A DNA stretch of 49,235 nucleotides, from NCBI GenBank assembly GCA_017475265.1, contig JAFVFY010000049.1, forward strand, positions 1-49,235, in the 5' to 3' direction. A program made the position numbers and the translations under genes. Each line of letters starts with the position of its first letter. Positions within the stretch are counted from its first letter, which is position 1. This document shows positions 1 to 8,100 of the stretch, piece by piece. The notes beneath the pieces were generated by a model. The model did no database searches, had not been told where the DNA came from, and saw only the letters and a list, made by a program, of their open reading frames with translations. The stretch is from Prevotella sp. (GTDB taxonomy: Bacteria > Bacteroidota > Bacteroidia > Bacteroidales > Bacteroidaceae).

Positions 1-1
1 C

Positions 2-193
2 AAGGAGGGCGGCGAAGGTGCCGTGGCTTTCATACAGGCCATGGTGGGCGTGAGCACTCCGAACTTCGAGGCCGCGCTCGACCTGATAGACCAGACCTAC
101 GGCTCGATGGATCAATACCTGGAGAACCAACTCGGATTCTCTAAGGAAGAGCAGATGCAACTCAGAGACAAATACCTCACCGTAGCCAAGTGA
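2..193 (+). CDS. Probable tyrosine-protein phosphatase, C-terminal end (5' partial)
   Basis: The window opens inside this gene. The frame from base 2 reads 63 codons to a TGA at 191-193. The visible tail (KEGGEGAVAFIQAMVGVSTP, then a helix with YGSMDQYLENQLGFS and a final LRDKYL) resembles the C-terminus of the bacterial Y_phosphatase3/SIW14-like phosphatases, in which a Gly-Ser-x-x-x-Tyr-Leu stretch follows the catalytic domain. The catalytic Cys-x5-Arg loop would lie upstream of the window, so the enzyme activity cannot be confirmed here. A strong hairpin follows directly, so this is the last gene of its transcript. Confidence 0.55.
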   Translation, partial: KEGGEGAVAFIQAMVGVSTPNFEAALDLIDQTYGSMDQYLENQLGFSKEEQMQLRDKYLTVAK

Positions 194-214
194 CGGGCTA
201 AATCAATCGAGTAG

Positions 215-249
215 GAGGTGAACACTCTTCAGAGGTGTTCACCTCTTTT
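215..249 (+). terminator. Rho-independent terminator of the partial phosphatase gene
   Basis: A 10-bp stem (GAGGTGAACA at 215-224 with TGTTCACCTC at 236-245) is followed at once by TTTTC. It begins 22 bp after the stop codon at 193. Confidence 0.8.
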
Positions 250-260
250 CGTGTTCACTT

Positions 261-461
261 GTTCTCTCCCACCACCGTACAAGCGGTTCAGCATACGGCG
301 GTTCCTCAGCCTTTCGGCAGCGCAGACGCGCTGTAGTAACAACCTATCCAGCTATAGCCTGCCCTATGGAGTGACTCCTCACTAATAGCTCGGGTAAGTA
401 TCCAGCTGCCAGCTATACGCCAATAACCCTTGCTCGTATTACCCCATTGATAGGACGGAGG
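261..461 (-). mobile_element. 3' remnant of a group II intron: end of the reverse transcriptase and domain V
   Basis: On the minus strand, about 461 to 306 encodes the extreme C-terminus of an intron-encoded reverse transcriptase/maturase. It reads YQWGNTSKGYWRIAGSWILT, then the ESLHRAGY motif, and stops at 306-308. Immediately 3' lies a domain-V-like hairpin (about 306-268) in which ACCGCCGTA pairs with TACGGTGGT. Only this tail is left; the rest of the RT and the intron 5' end are missing. At about 455-461 the RT reading is fused to a KilA-N gene fragment. No exon target can be assigned. Confidence 0.7.
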
Positions 462-775
462 CTGGCTTGTGCAGAAGTGACCTCTTCAGGTATCAGATGG
501 CTCTTGATGGCATCAGTATGTATATGGTAGTTGATTTTGGATAATTCTCTTTTGGCAGTCCATCCCAACATTTTTTGTTCCTCAGCTTTCAGCCGTTGGT
601 ATTCCTTGACCAGTAGCAGTTGGAATTTAGGACTTATCCACATGCCAAAGTGGTAGGCAATATCGCGATGGGCATAAGTGCCACCATAGCGACCTGCTTT
701 AGAAAAGATTCCAATGGCACCTGTCTTTTCTATCCATGTCTTGACTGACAGAACAAAGTTATTGCTACTCAGAAC
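459..775 (-). pseudogene. KilA-N domain protein fragment
   Basis: The minus strand reads FVLSVKTWIEKTGAIGIFSK, then AGRYGGTYAHRDIAYHFGMW, then ISPKFQLLLVKEYQRLKAEE, and ends near EEVTSAQAS. This is the core of the KilA-N family, phage- and island-borne DNA-binding proteins. The beginning is damaged: upstream of the FVLS motif the frame breaks up near 775-800, with a partial repeat of the FVLS codons. The end is cut off at about 459 by the group II intron tail, so the longest open frame (413-643) ends in foreign codons. It is a dead remnant. Its AT-rich composition fits an imported island. Confidence 0.75.
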
Positions 776-899
776 AAAAAATTGAGTCTGGATTTGGTTC
801 TTTCATAAGAAATGATTACCTTTGAGACGATGTCTCGAAGTTCTTGGACAAGCCAAGCGAACGAGTTCGAGTTCTCACGTTCGAAAATACTCAAATAAA

Positions 900-931
900 T
901 TTGGTATTTTGCTCACTTATTCGTAACTTTG
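900..931 (+). promoter_or_regulatory. Bacteroidetes-type promoter with no recognisable gene behind it
   Basis: TTTG at 900-903 and TAACTTTG at 924-931 are 20 bp apart, which matches the Bacteroidetes sigma-ABfr consensus. The stretch 776-1202 around it has no convincing gene. The 96-codon frame starting at 1050 has no family signature and runs antisense into the DprA-like gene, so this may be an orphan promoter left by rearrangement. Confidence 0.6.
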
Positions 932-1165
932 CACCCGATGATGAGTCATAAATGGTTGCAGGCTCAGCGTCAGGTGTTCATTGAAAGCAATTCATAGCAG
1001 AATGTGGAATTGAGTACGGTTACCAAATAGTAGAACTCCAATTTCCTATTTGAATATCAGTGAGTTACCTTTAAATAGAAAAGAGACAGGTAACACTTTA
1101 GAAACGAGAGGACTTACATATTCCTACACATTTCTCACTAAACCAAAGATCGCTCATCTTGGGTG

Positions 1166-1197
1166 CAAAGGTACAAAACAAATTCCTTCTTGCCAAA
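1166..1197 (-). promoter_or_regulatory. Bacteroidetes-type promoter, minus strand
   Basis: Read on the minus strand, TTTG (1197-1194) and TACCTTTG (1173-1166) are separated by 20 bp. Transcription would run leftward through about 390 bp of non-coding DNA into the KilA-N remnant. Confidence 0.6.
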
Positions 1198-1202
1198 TGG
1201 TG

Positions 1203-1658
1203 TCATATATTTTTTTCAAGTTTATTGCGATATTCATTTTTATAGGGATACAAACTACTCTGTTCGGTCACTCCAACGAACAGAATCCTGTCTGCCATTT
1301 CACATACATATCTGTTCCTGGCCATTGCTGTCACCTTTGATTGACGGATAGCATTACTAACAGAGATAATCAATAAACGGTTTTGAGCCAACGGCTCTTT
1401 TAATTCGTTAGGAATAACCTTATACATCCTTCGTGCAAGCACAATGATAATGGGCTGACTGCCTTTCAATAGGAAATGAAGCACGTCTTGCTCCAACTTG
1501 CTACTGAAACCGCTGACCACACACTCCCCTCGATTGCGCATCTCTGTTGCCCAGTCATACACTTGCAGCACCGTTTCCGAAGAAATGGTGCTCGAAGCCA
1601 AGAAGGCAGTCTTCCTAAGTTTCAACAGTTTCTGATTGCCAAGATACTCCACTTGCAT
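1203..1658 (-). CDS. Stand-alone DprA/SMF-like Rossmann-fold protein
   Basis: This 151-residue protein resembles the short DprA-like proteins of Bacteroidales islands. It has an N-terminal YLGNQKLLKLRKTAFLAS strand-helix, a GECVVSGFSSKLEQDVLHFL segment matching the 'VSG-x-x-S-x-x-E-x-D' pattern, and a third strand QPIIIVLARRM. Full-length DprA loads RecA on single-stranded DNA, but this form lacks the usual N- and C-terminal extensions. Short versions are known from mobile and defence islands, where their role is not settled. The last ~25 residues (FVGVTEQSS onward) are unusual and may have been replaced. It sits just downstream of the truncated AlbA fragment on the same strand, with a 10-bp gap. 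Confidence 0.65.
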   Translation of the reverse strand: MQVEYLGNQKLLKLRKTAFLASSTISSETVLQVYDWATEMRNRGECVVSGFSSKLEQDVLHFLLKGSQPIIIVLARRMYKVIPNELKEPLAQNRLLIISVSNAIRQSKVTAMARNRYVCEMADRILFVGVTEQSSLYPYKNEYRNKLEKNI

Positions 1659-1668
1659 TGTCTCTCAA

Positions 1669-2211
1669 TTACGTCTCTGCATTATTTTCAATAATTTCCC
1701 AGTGACCGCTATAACCACTGCCGACATATTTGATATGAGCGAGTTTAGCAATATGGCGTTTGATAGTTCTAAGTCCCTTTTTACTTATTTCTGCCAATTC
1801 TTCGGTAGTGATCTTTGGATTTTTCCTAATCTGATCTTCAATCCATATATCAAGTGCATCACCTTGAGTATCACCTTGAGTATCACTTTGAGTATCTCTT
1901 TGAGTATCACTTTGAGTATCACCTTGAGTGCCACCTTGAGTGCCATCTTGAGTGCCACCTTGAGTGCCACCTTGGGTGCCACCTTGGGTGACATCTTGAG
2001 GGACATCTTGAGTGACATCTACGGTTGAAGGTACGGTCACTTCAAATGCAGTCAACTTTGACATATCAAAAACGGCCTCCTTATTGCCATTATCAAGCAA
2101 CATATCCTGCACACGCCTTATACCTTGGTTGAACATATTGACATACTTCATCTCCTTCATGGCTTCCGCTATAATAGGATTGCGATAGTCATTCTTTATT
2201 TTGCAGTTCAA
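1669..2211 (-). pseudogene. C-terminal fragment of an AlbA-type ATP-binding/transcriptional-regulator protein
   Basis: The reading begins abruptly at NDYRNPIIAEAMKEMKYVNM followed by FNQGIRRVQDML, which is the late part of the AlbA_2/HATPase_c_4 proteins (often annotated as RNA- or ATP-binding regulators). The N-terminal AlbA domain and the front of the ATPase are absent. After KLTAFEVTV comes a Gly/Asp-Thr-Gln tandem repeat, then a winged-helix-like tail (KNPKITTEELAEISKKGLRT, IKRHIAKL). The fragment starts within the last codons of the DUF1016 gene (ATG at 2211, DUF1016 stop at 2189-2191), so the missing part was probably lost when the two genes were joined. It could still be translated by coupling to DUF1016, but would lack its main domain. 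Confidence 0.65.
1860..2021 (-). repeat. 12-bp tandem repeat encoding Thr-Gln-Gly/Asp units
   Basis: About 13 imperfect copies of a 12-bp unit (plus strand ACCTTGAGTRYC) encode a GTQG/DTQG/DTQS-like array. Because 12 is a multiple of 3, copy-number change alters protein length but not frame. Related ATP-binding proteins carry similar linkers (VTPQ/VPQ type), so this is a flexible linker within the gene. Confidence 0.85.
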
Positions 2212-3235
2212 AGATAGCTTTTTGCTTTTCTATCTCCCTTTGCAGTTCCTCTTGCGAAGGCAGAAAGGTCAGATATTTTGAGGCAAACAGTTGCTTGCTG
2301 TCGTGAAGCACAGAATAGCGGGCGATGTCCTCACTTGTCTCAGAACACAGTAGAAGCCCAATGGTGGGGTTGTCACCGTCAGTGCGTTTCAAATCGTCAA
2401 ACATCCGTACATACATATCCATCTGTCCTACATCTTGGTGCGTCACTTTCTGTGTCTTCAAGTCTATCAAAACATAACATTTCAGCACCACATTATAGAA
2501 GACAAGATCGATGAAGAAATCGCCTGCATCTGTTTTTATATGATATTGCTCAAACATAAAGGCAAAGCCTCGTCCCAATTCCAGCAAGAACGCTCTGAGA
2601 TGCTTAATGATAGACCTTTCAAGGTCGCTTTCCGTGTAGTCACTGTTTGATGGCAGTTGCAAGAACTCTGTCACTACAGGGTCTTTCAGAAATCCTCTTG
2701 CATCCTCCTGTAGCGGTGCTGTCAATGTTTGCATTTCAGCAATAACGGCCTCTTTCTTAGGTGATTGCAGCAGACGATGATAATACTGCGAGCCAACATT
2801 GCGTGCCAAAGTGCGAACACTCCACATCTCTCGTGATGCTTCCTTCACGTACCAGTATCTGGCATCGTCACTTGCAACTGAGAGTAATGTACGGAAGTGA
2901 GTCCACGTAAGATTTGGCACTCGCGAGTACCAAATCTCTAAATCGCTGAAACACAGATAGAACTGTCTATATGCTCTCAAGTCACGAGGCGTATATCCTT
3001 TGGCATAAGTCCTGCATAAATCTGCAGAAAGCATATTGATTATCTGCGCTCCGTATTCTGCCCTTTTCTCTCCTCGCTGTTCCTCTTCTACGATGCGTTT
3101 CCCCACTTGCCAATAAGTGAACACAGTTATGGCATTCACATTTTGATATGCCTTTTTCAGTCCACTCTCTACAATGTCTCTGACATCATTGATGAGACCC
3201 GACATCGTTGTCTGTATTGTATTCTTATCGTCCAT
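2189..3235 (-). CDS. DUF1016 (YhcG-like) PDDEXK nuclease family protein
   Basis: About 348 residues, full length for the family. The N-terminal half (TYWQVGKRIVEEEQRGEKRA, then LRAYRQFYLCF) is the DUF1016 helical domain. The C-terminal half holds the PDDEXK core: Asp in DAGDFFIDLVFYN and the YVLIDLK strand, followed by QDVGQMDMYVRMF and LLLCSETSEDI. Such proteins occur in restriction and mobile islands, where a nuclease role is inferred. I start at Met 3235 because the promoter element TAATTTTG at 3251-3244 overlaps the longer frame that would begin at 3256. The protein ends naturally (IEKQKAIFELQNKE). It is separated by about 240 bp from the protease operon and is probably its own unit. Confidence 0.85.
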   Translation of the reverse strand: MDDKNTIQTTMSGLINDVRDIVESGLKKAYQNVNAITVFTYWQVGKRIVEEEQRGEKRAEYGAQIINMLSADLCRTYAKGYTPRDLRAYRQFYLCFSDLEIWYSRVPNLTWTHFRTLLSVASDDARYWYVKEASREMWSVRTLARNVGSQYYHRLLQSPKKEAVIAEMQTLTAPLQEDARGFLKDPVVTEFLQLPSNSDYTESDLERSIIKHLRAFLLELGRGFAFMFEQYHIKTDAGDFFIDLVFYNVVLKCYVLIDLKTQKVTHQDVGQMDMYVRMFDDLKRTDGDNPTIGLLLCSETSEDIARYSVLHDSKQLFASKYLTFLPSQEELQREIEKQKAIFELQNKE

Positions 3236-3243
3236 ATCGTTTG

Positions 3244-3251
3244 CAAAATTA
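3244..3251 (-). promoter_or_regulatory. -7 element of the DUF1016 gene
   Basis: TAATTTTG on the minus strand matches TAnnTTTG and lies 8 bp before the chosen start codon, implying a leaderless or very short-leader mRNA. No clear TTTG is seen at the expected -33 distance. Confidence 0.45.
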
Positions 3252-3404
3252 CACATTTCTATTATTATAAACTAATCACAGACCAGTGCATGATTTTAAA
3301 CTCACGCAAATCTTGCCTGACTTGCGACAAGTCATAACATGTAGAACTTATAAATATATTTACTCCTGCCATAGTTCTTGTTTGTAATAAACGTCTCTTT
3401 TCGA

Positions 3405-3459
3405 GTTACCCACTAAGTGTATTATAGTTACCCATTAACTCTACAGAGTTAGCCAGTAA
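3405..3459. repeat. Three imperfect 12-bp direct repeats at 21-22 bp spacing
   Basis: GTTACCCACTAA (3405-3416), GTTACCCATTAA (3427-3438) and GTTAGCCAGTAA (3448-3459) recur with a period of about two helical turns between the protease stop (3479) and the DUF1016 start (3235). Confidence 0.6.
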
Positions 3460-3478
3460 CACAGAATAGTTTCTGTCT

Positions 3479-4324
3479 TTACAAATTAAATTTCTGCGTG
3501 ATAATTGGAACAAAGTCCATTATACGTTCTGCTTTGATGATATAGCCGAGATTATTGGGTATGTGAGATACTGCCAATGCTTTTTGTTGCATATTGGGAA
3601 TGGTAACAACCTTTATATCACCCGTAACGGTGAGTTGAGGTCCTGCATATAGTATACCTAACAAAAAAATTCTTGAATTTCCCCAGTTAAGATTCCCTTG
3701 CTTATCCCTGTAGCCACCAATATTACATATTAGCACTGGGGATCCACTGGAACCAGGGAAGCAAGCTGCATCAATCAAGAACTCTTTTCGACCATCATAA
3801 TCGAACTTAATGTCTGTGGCCGTTATTCCTTTGCGAACAATGGGCATGTTGTTTACAGAATCCCAAAGTCCATTAGGATAGCCTATCATTAATATTTCTT
3901 CAACAGCATCAAGAGTATTAAGTTGCTCTTTATTGGGAATGATAGTTTCGTCAAAAGACCTATAAAACAAAGACACACCATGTGCTTGTGCGATATTAAG
4001 GATATTCGCTACTGGTAATACACACAAATCTACATTATTATCAGGATGAAATAACCAACTTTGTTCAAACTTGTCAATCTGAATTTGGAAATGGTCTTTA
4101 TGAATAGGTTTTCCATTTGCGTCAGCCTTTGTTAATTTAAACATGCCGGTTGTCATTCCTCTAACAACATGTTTATTAGTAACAATTAATGGCACTATTT
4201 TACTTTCATTATGCTTATAGCTGAAAAAGAAGCCCGTTCCAGAATAACCATTACCGTTTGCATCTTTAGTTTCAATACGTGTAGTACTAAAGCATAACTG
4301 TTCCATTATTGAAAGTTTATCCAT
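3479..4324 (-). CDS. Trypsin-like serine protease, last gene of the methylase-helicase operon
   Basis: A 281-residue S1-type protease with no signal peptide, so probably cytoplasmic. The triad is visible: His52 in TNKHVV, Asp99 in NNVDLCVLPV and Ser193 in FPGSSGSPV. The glycine-rich strand before the His (GYSGTGFFFSY) is also typical. The N-terminus (MDKLSIMEQLCFSTTRIE) leads straight into the protease domain, so no separate sensor domain is present. The gene lies 20 bp after the membrane-protein gene in an otherwise gap-free operon, which argues for a function tied to the restriction-like genes. In other bacterial conflict systems such proteases act as effectors that cleave host or partner proteins; here that is an inference. 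The substrate is unknown. Confidence 0.85.
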   Translation of the reverse strand: MDKLSIMEQLCFSTTRIETKDANGNGYSGTGFFFSYKHNESKIVPLIVTNKHVVRGMTTGMFKLTKADANGKPIHKDHFQIQIDKFEQSWLFHPDNNVDLCVLPVANILNIAQAHGVSLFYRSFDETIIPNKEQLNTLDAVEEILMIGYPNGLWDSVNNMPIVRKGITATDIKFDYDGRKEFLIDAACFPGSSGSPVLICNIGGYRDKQGNLNWGNSRIFLLGILYAGPQLTVTGDIKVVTIPNMQQKALAVSHIPNNLGYIIKAERIMDFVPIITQKFNL

Positions 4325-4344
4325 ATTTTTTTCTATTTAATATA

Positions 4345-4815
4345 CTATAATTGTGGCGACTGAAGTAAACTACGATTATTTTCAAAATCATCGTCCCAAG
4401 TAATTCGGAGTTGTAAAACATCCGTGTGGCCTTCACATAAGAAAATACGTTCTTCCCTGCTTCCGTTGCGAGGCGTTATTAGCTCGTATGGCCCCCAATT
4501 TCTAATTCCTTCAACTCCTTCAAGTTTATCCTCGTTAAGAATTTCGATGCGAACATTGCGAGCATCAGACAACCCAGAATTATAGAAACGGACTCTACGA
4601 CTACCCTTATTCCCAGATAAAATGTTACACTCAACCTTTGCTTGCTTCTCTTGGTCTTCTGCTTTTTTGTATTGCTTTATCTGCAAATCATTTAATAATT
4701 GTTCTTGTGTCTTTATTCTCTTATCGTGACGATAATACATGAACAATCCACCTATGATTCCACAGATAGAGAACACATGCCCACCCCAATCTTTAAACAA
4801 ATCAACGAACCCCAT
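4345..4815 (-). CDS. Single-pass membrane protein of the defence-like operon, no known family
   Basis: I do not recognise a named family. The 156 residues begin with an amphipathic stretch and one hydrophobic segment (about residues 12-28, VFSICGIIGGLFMYY), followed by a charged coiled-coil-like helix (residues 30-62, rich in K, E and Q). The C-terminal part is beta-rich (VECNILSGNKGSRRVRFYNS, then VRIEIL) and resembles an Ig-like fold. This suggests a cytoplasmic domain held at the inner membrane. Its start overlaps the end of the zinc-ribbon gene by the shortest possible junction (4815/4817), indicating translational coupling. It may anchor the protease or the zinc-ribbon partner at the membrane. 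Confidence 0.7.
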   Translation of the reverse strand: MGFVDLFKDWGGHVFSICGIIGGLFMYYRHDKRIKTQEQLLNDLQIKQYKKAEDQEKQAKVECNILSGNKGSRRVRFYNSGLSDARNVRIEILNEDKLEGVEGIRNWGPYELITPRNGSREERIFLCEGHTDVLQLRITWDDDFENNRSLLQSPQL

Positions 4816-4816
4816 A

Positions 4817-5083
4817 TTATTTGAATTTTATGAATTTGTTTCCCTTAAAAGCTTTCCGAAGTTCATCCTGAATGTATGATTTTGCATCATCCGCTATCTG
4901 TCCTTTCAACTCATCAAAAGCTTCTTCATTCAATTCTTTCAATTCCTCGATTCCACCTAAGTACTCACGATTACACATCGTACATTTTACATACGACTTA
5001 TCATCATTAAACTCAAAATGGTCGTCACAGCCACAGGTTGCGCAACGCAACTTGACGGTGTAATTATCTTTTAACTTTTTCAT
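4817..5083 (-). CDS. Small zinc-ribbon protein of the defence-like operon
   Basis: This 88-residue protein carries two Cys-x-x-Cys knuckles, CATCGC near residue 14 and CTMC near residue 34, spaced as in a TFIIB-type zinc ribbon. A helical, acidic tail follows (EELKELNEEAFDELKGQIAD) and the protein ends in a basic patch (KAFKGNKFIKFK). Such proteins usually bind nucleic acid or act as adaptors. It sits 18 bp after the methylase and is coupled to the membrane-protein gene. I can name no orthologous family with a known function. Confidence 0.7.
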   Translation of the reverse strand: MKKLKDNYTVKLRCATCGCDDHFEFNDDKSYVKCTMCNREYLGGIEELKELNEEAFDELKGQIADDAKSYIQDELRKAFKGNKFIKFK

Positions 5084-5101
5084 CTTATCTTTTGCATATA
5101 G

Positions 5102-8100
5102 TTATTCTTCGTTTAATTCATCACCCATACGATATTTGATGTCGTAGTTGATGATGAAGTCTAATTCTTCTTCGGTGAAACCGTAATGAGAGGCGAGAAG
5201 TTTGTCTATCTCGTCAATGATGGATTTTGATTTCTTGGGTATTATACATTGTATGGTCAACGTATCATGGGCGAATTTCATAGTTCGCAATTCTGACGTT
5301 ATCCTAAGATTCTCCATTAATCTTTGAGAGAGCCTGGCAATTTGCTGCCCTGCATTCATGGTTAGAGAATCAAATGGAACCGGGAATGCTTCTACTTCGC
5401 GTTTATTGACATGGCGACAATCGGAATATACAGTGCAGAACCATAAAAACAAGTTGGAATTTAAAGCTAATAGAACTGAGTCAGCTTCAAAACTATTATC
5501 AAATAAGAGAGTTTTAAACTCAGAAGGGTCTCTCAGTGTACCATCATTACAACGTACCTCTGGCTTGAAATTGAGAACTTGGACAAAAGCTCCCAACTTA
5601 CGCGAGTAATAGATAATTTTGTGACCATGTCTATCTAACTTTTGTGCAAGAGCAAGGTTTCGTCTCGTCTTTTCGATAATGGAAATTTCTAATAGGGAGC
5701 GAAGTTTGGGCAGAGAGCCGTTAATGTATCCATTTGATGCGGATACATAATCGACCGTTTGGAATATGAAGTTACGTTCCTTTTCATTCCATTTTCTATA
5801 TCCTGTGCTATAAGAAATGTATGGATTAGATATTGCCGAAAGTAAATGTATTGACAGACGAATATGTTCTAATTGTTCGAAAAGTCTTGAAGGGCGGTCG
5901 TCATAATTTGAATACCAATGCGTATGATGATGGAATATTTCTTGTAATGCGATATACCTTTCTGTTGATACGGAAGAAACTGGTACAATGAATCCCATCT
6001 TGCCATGTTTCAAAGAAAGGAATTCACATCGCTCTATTATAGGTGCATACAAGTTCCCACATGACAATGTCTTATAGGACGGTGGAAGACTATAAGTTCG
6101 AACTTCTCTAAATTCCAAATATGGCGGATTACCAATAATCACATCAAAGCCACCATGGTCGTTGATGATTTCATAGAACTCAGCCAACCAGTGGAAGGGC
6201 TGGTGGGAACTGAGCCAGGCATTATAATCGATGGTGGAAGAGACGGAACCATACATCTGACGGTTCAGCAGGTCGTTGAGGGTAGCAAGACGGACCTTCA
6301 AGTCGTGCTTGGCGCGTTTGAAGGCTGCCATGTCCTCTGCCTGCGTCAGTTGGACGGTCTTGAACACATCGTAGGTCAGTGCCACCTTCTCCATCTCCTC
6401 CGTCACCTTGTTGCGGAACTCCTCAGCCGTGAAGAAATCGGAATAGGCAATGCCAGCCTCTAACTCTTTCTGCGTGGCATAGCCCACAAGGGTATTGCCA
6501 CAGCGGATGTTGAAATCAATATCGGGCAGCGGGTCGAGACCCAAGTTGGGGTCGCGCTTATCGACATCCACCACTGCCACCATCTTCAGGAACAGGCGGA
6601 GTTTGGCAATCTCAGTGGCCTCCACCATAATGTCAACACCATAGAGGTTGCGCAAGATGATGCTCTTGTAGATGAAGTACTGGATATTGGACCGGTATTT
6701 GTTTTGTATCTCCTGCAACTGACGGTTGAAAAGGTGCTGGTTCTTCTCGTGGAACTCCTGCATACGTGAGATGCACACCTCATAAAGTGGTTCAAGGATG
6801 TTGAGGGCAGCAAAGAGGAAGGCCCCAGAGCCACAAGTGGGGTCGAGGATGGTGACACGCTGTAAGACATCGTAGAAATACTCCACAAACAGGTGGTTCC
6901 GCGTATGCGACAGATAGTCGTAGGCAAACTGCCGGATGTCAAGATTGTAGGTGATGAAATCGTTGATAGCGGTAATCTCACCATTCTCTATCTTCGCCTT
7001 GATGCTGCGGTATCGCTGCAGCCGCTCGATGGTCTCTCGCCAAATCTCGGTAGGCAGTGCCAAAGCGTCGGGCGTACGCTCGTTCCAATGACTACGACGC
7101 TCCAAGAGATTGGGCTGCGTGGTATCAATGCCAACGGCTATTTCCTCTGGGATGGGCTGGTCGTGGCCCTTCTTTACTGCATCAAAGATGTATCGGTCGC
7201 CACTGTCGCGGAGGAACTGCCACAGTTCGCCATTCGTCTTGAAGAGTTTTTCGTCTTTCTGCTTCACCGCATCCATCAGATAGGGGATGATGGTGTTGCG
7301 ACCTATGTACTCCGTGATGTCCTCCTTGGTGTAGTAGGCTCCCATCTGGGCACGGTCGTTGATGTACTGCTCGAAGATATAGCCCAGCACGTCGGGATTG
7401 ATGTCGCGGCCCGTGGCCGTCATGCGGTCATCGAGGTGCCAGTGCCACTTGTCGAAGAAATCGAAGAGACTGCTGAAAGCCTCGTCGGCTATGTCAAGGC
7501 CGGCATAGTCCTGCTCTATCTGGTGAACATCGAACATACCACCATTCAGATAGGGGATGCGCCCATAGACGGATTCAAACGTCTGGTCATGGTGGGGGGC
7601 GTTCAGTCCATCGTGGAACAAACTGACGAGGAATCCTTTGTAGAACTTGTTGAAGAAGCGGTCCTCGCCCTCATTCTCCTGAGTCCACTCCAACTTATGA
7701 CGTAAGTAATCGACATCGCCGTCAAGGAAGCCTTTCTTCTGGATGAAGTAGCAGAACATGAGGCGGTTGAGCATCACGCTGGTGTACCACTGCTTGTTCT
7801 TGTTGTCCTTATCGGCCAAATGGTCGTCAATGCCCGTTATGAACTTGGCGAAATTGGTGTGCTCCTTCTTGAAGCCAGCATAGAAGTCCTTGGTGATTTT
7901 CTCGGAGTTGATGAGGAAAGCCGCCTGCACCTTCTCGATGATGTCAAGAATGGTGGGTGTCTCGTCGTCGAGCGAGAAGGAGAGTCCTTCCATCTTCTCA
8001 AACAGGAAACTGGCCTTATCGACAGTGTCGTATTCCACCAACACCAAGTCGCGCTTCTCCACTTTCTTGACAGGGGCTACCCAGAGATGGTGCATCGTGC

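Noticed and set aside
1050-1340. 96-codon plus-strand frame as a gene
   Set aside because: It has no family signature and runs antisense into the DprA-like gene.
1860-2021. CRISPR-like array
   Set aside because: The units are 12 bp with no spacers and encode an in-frame Thr-Gln linker.
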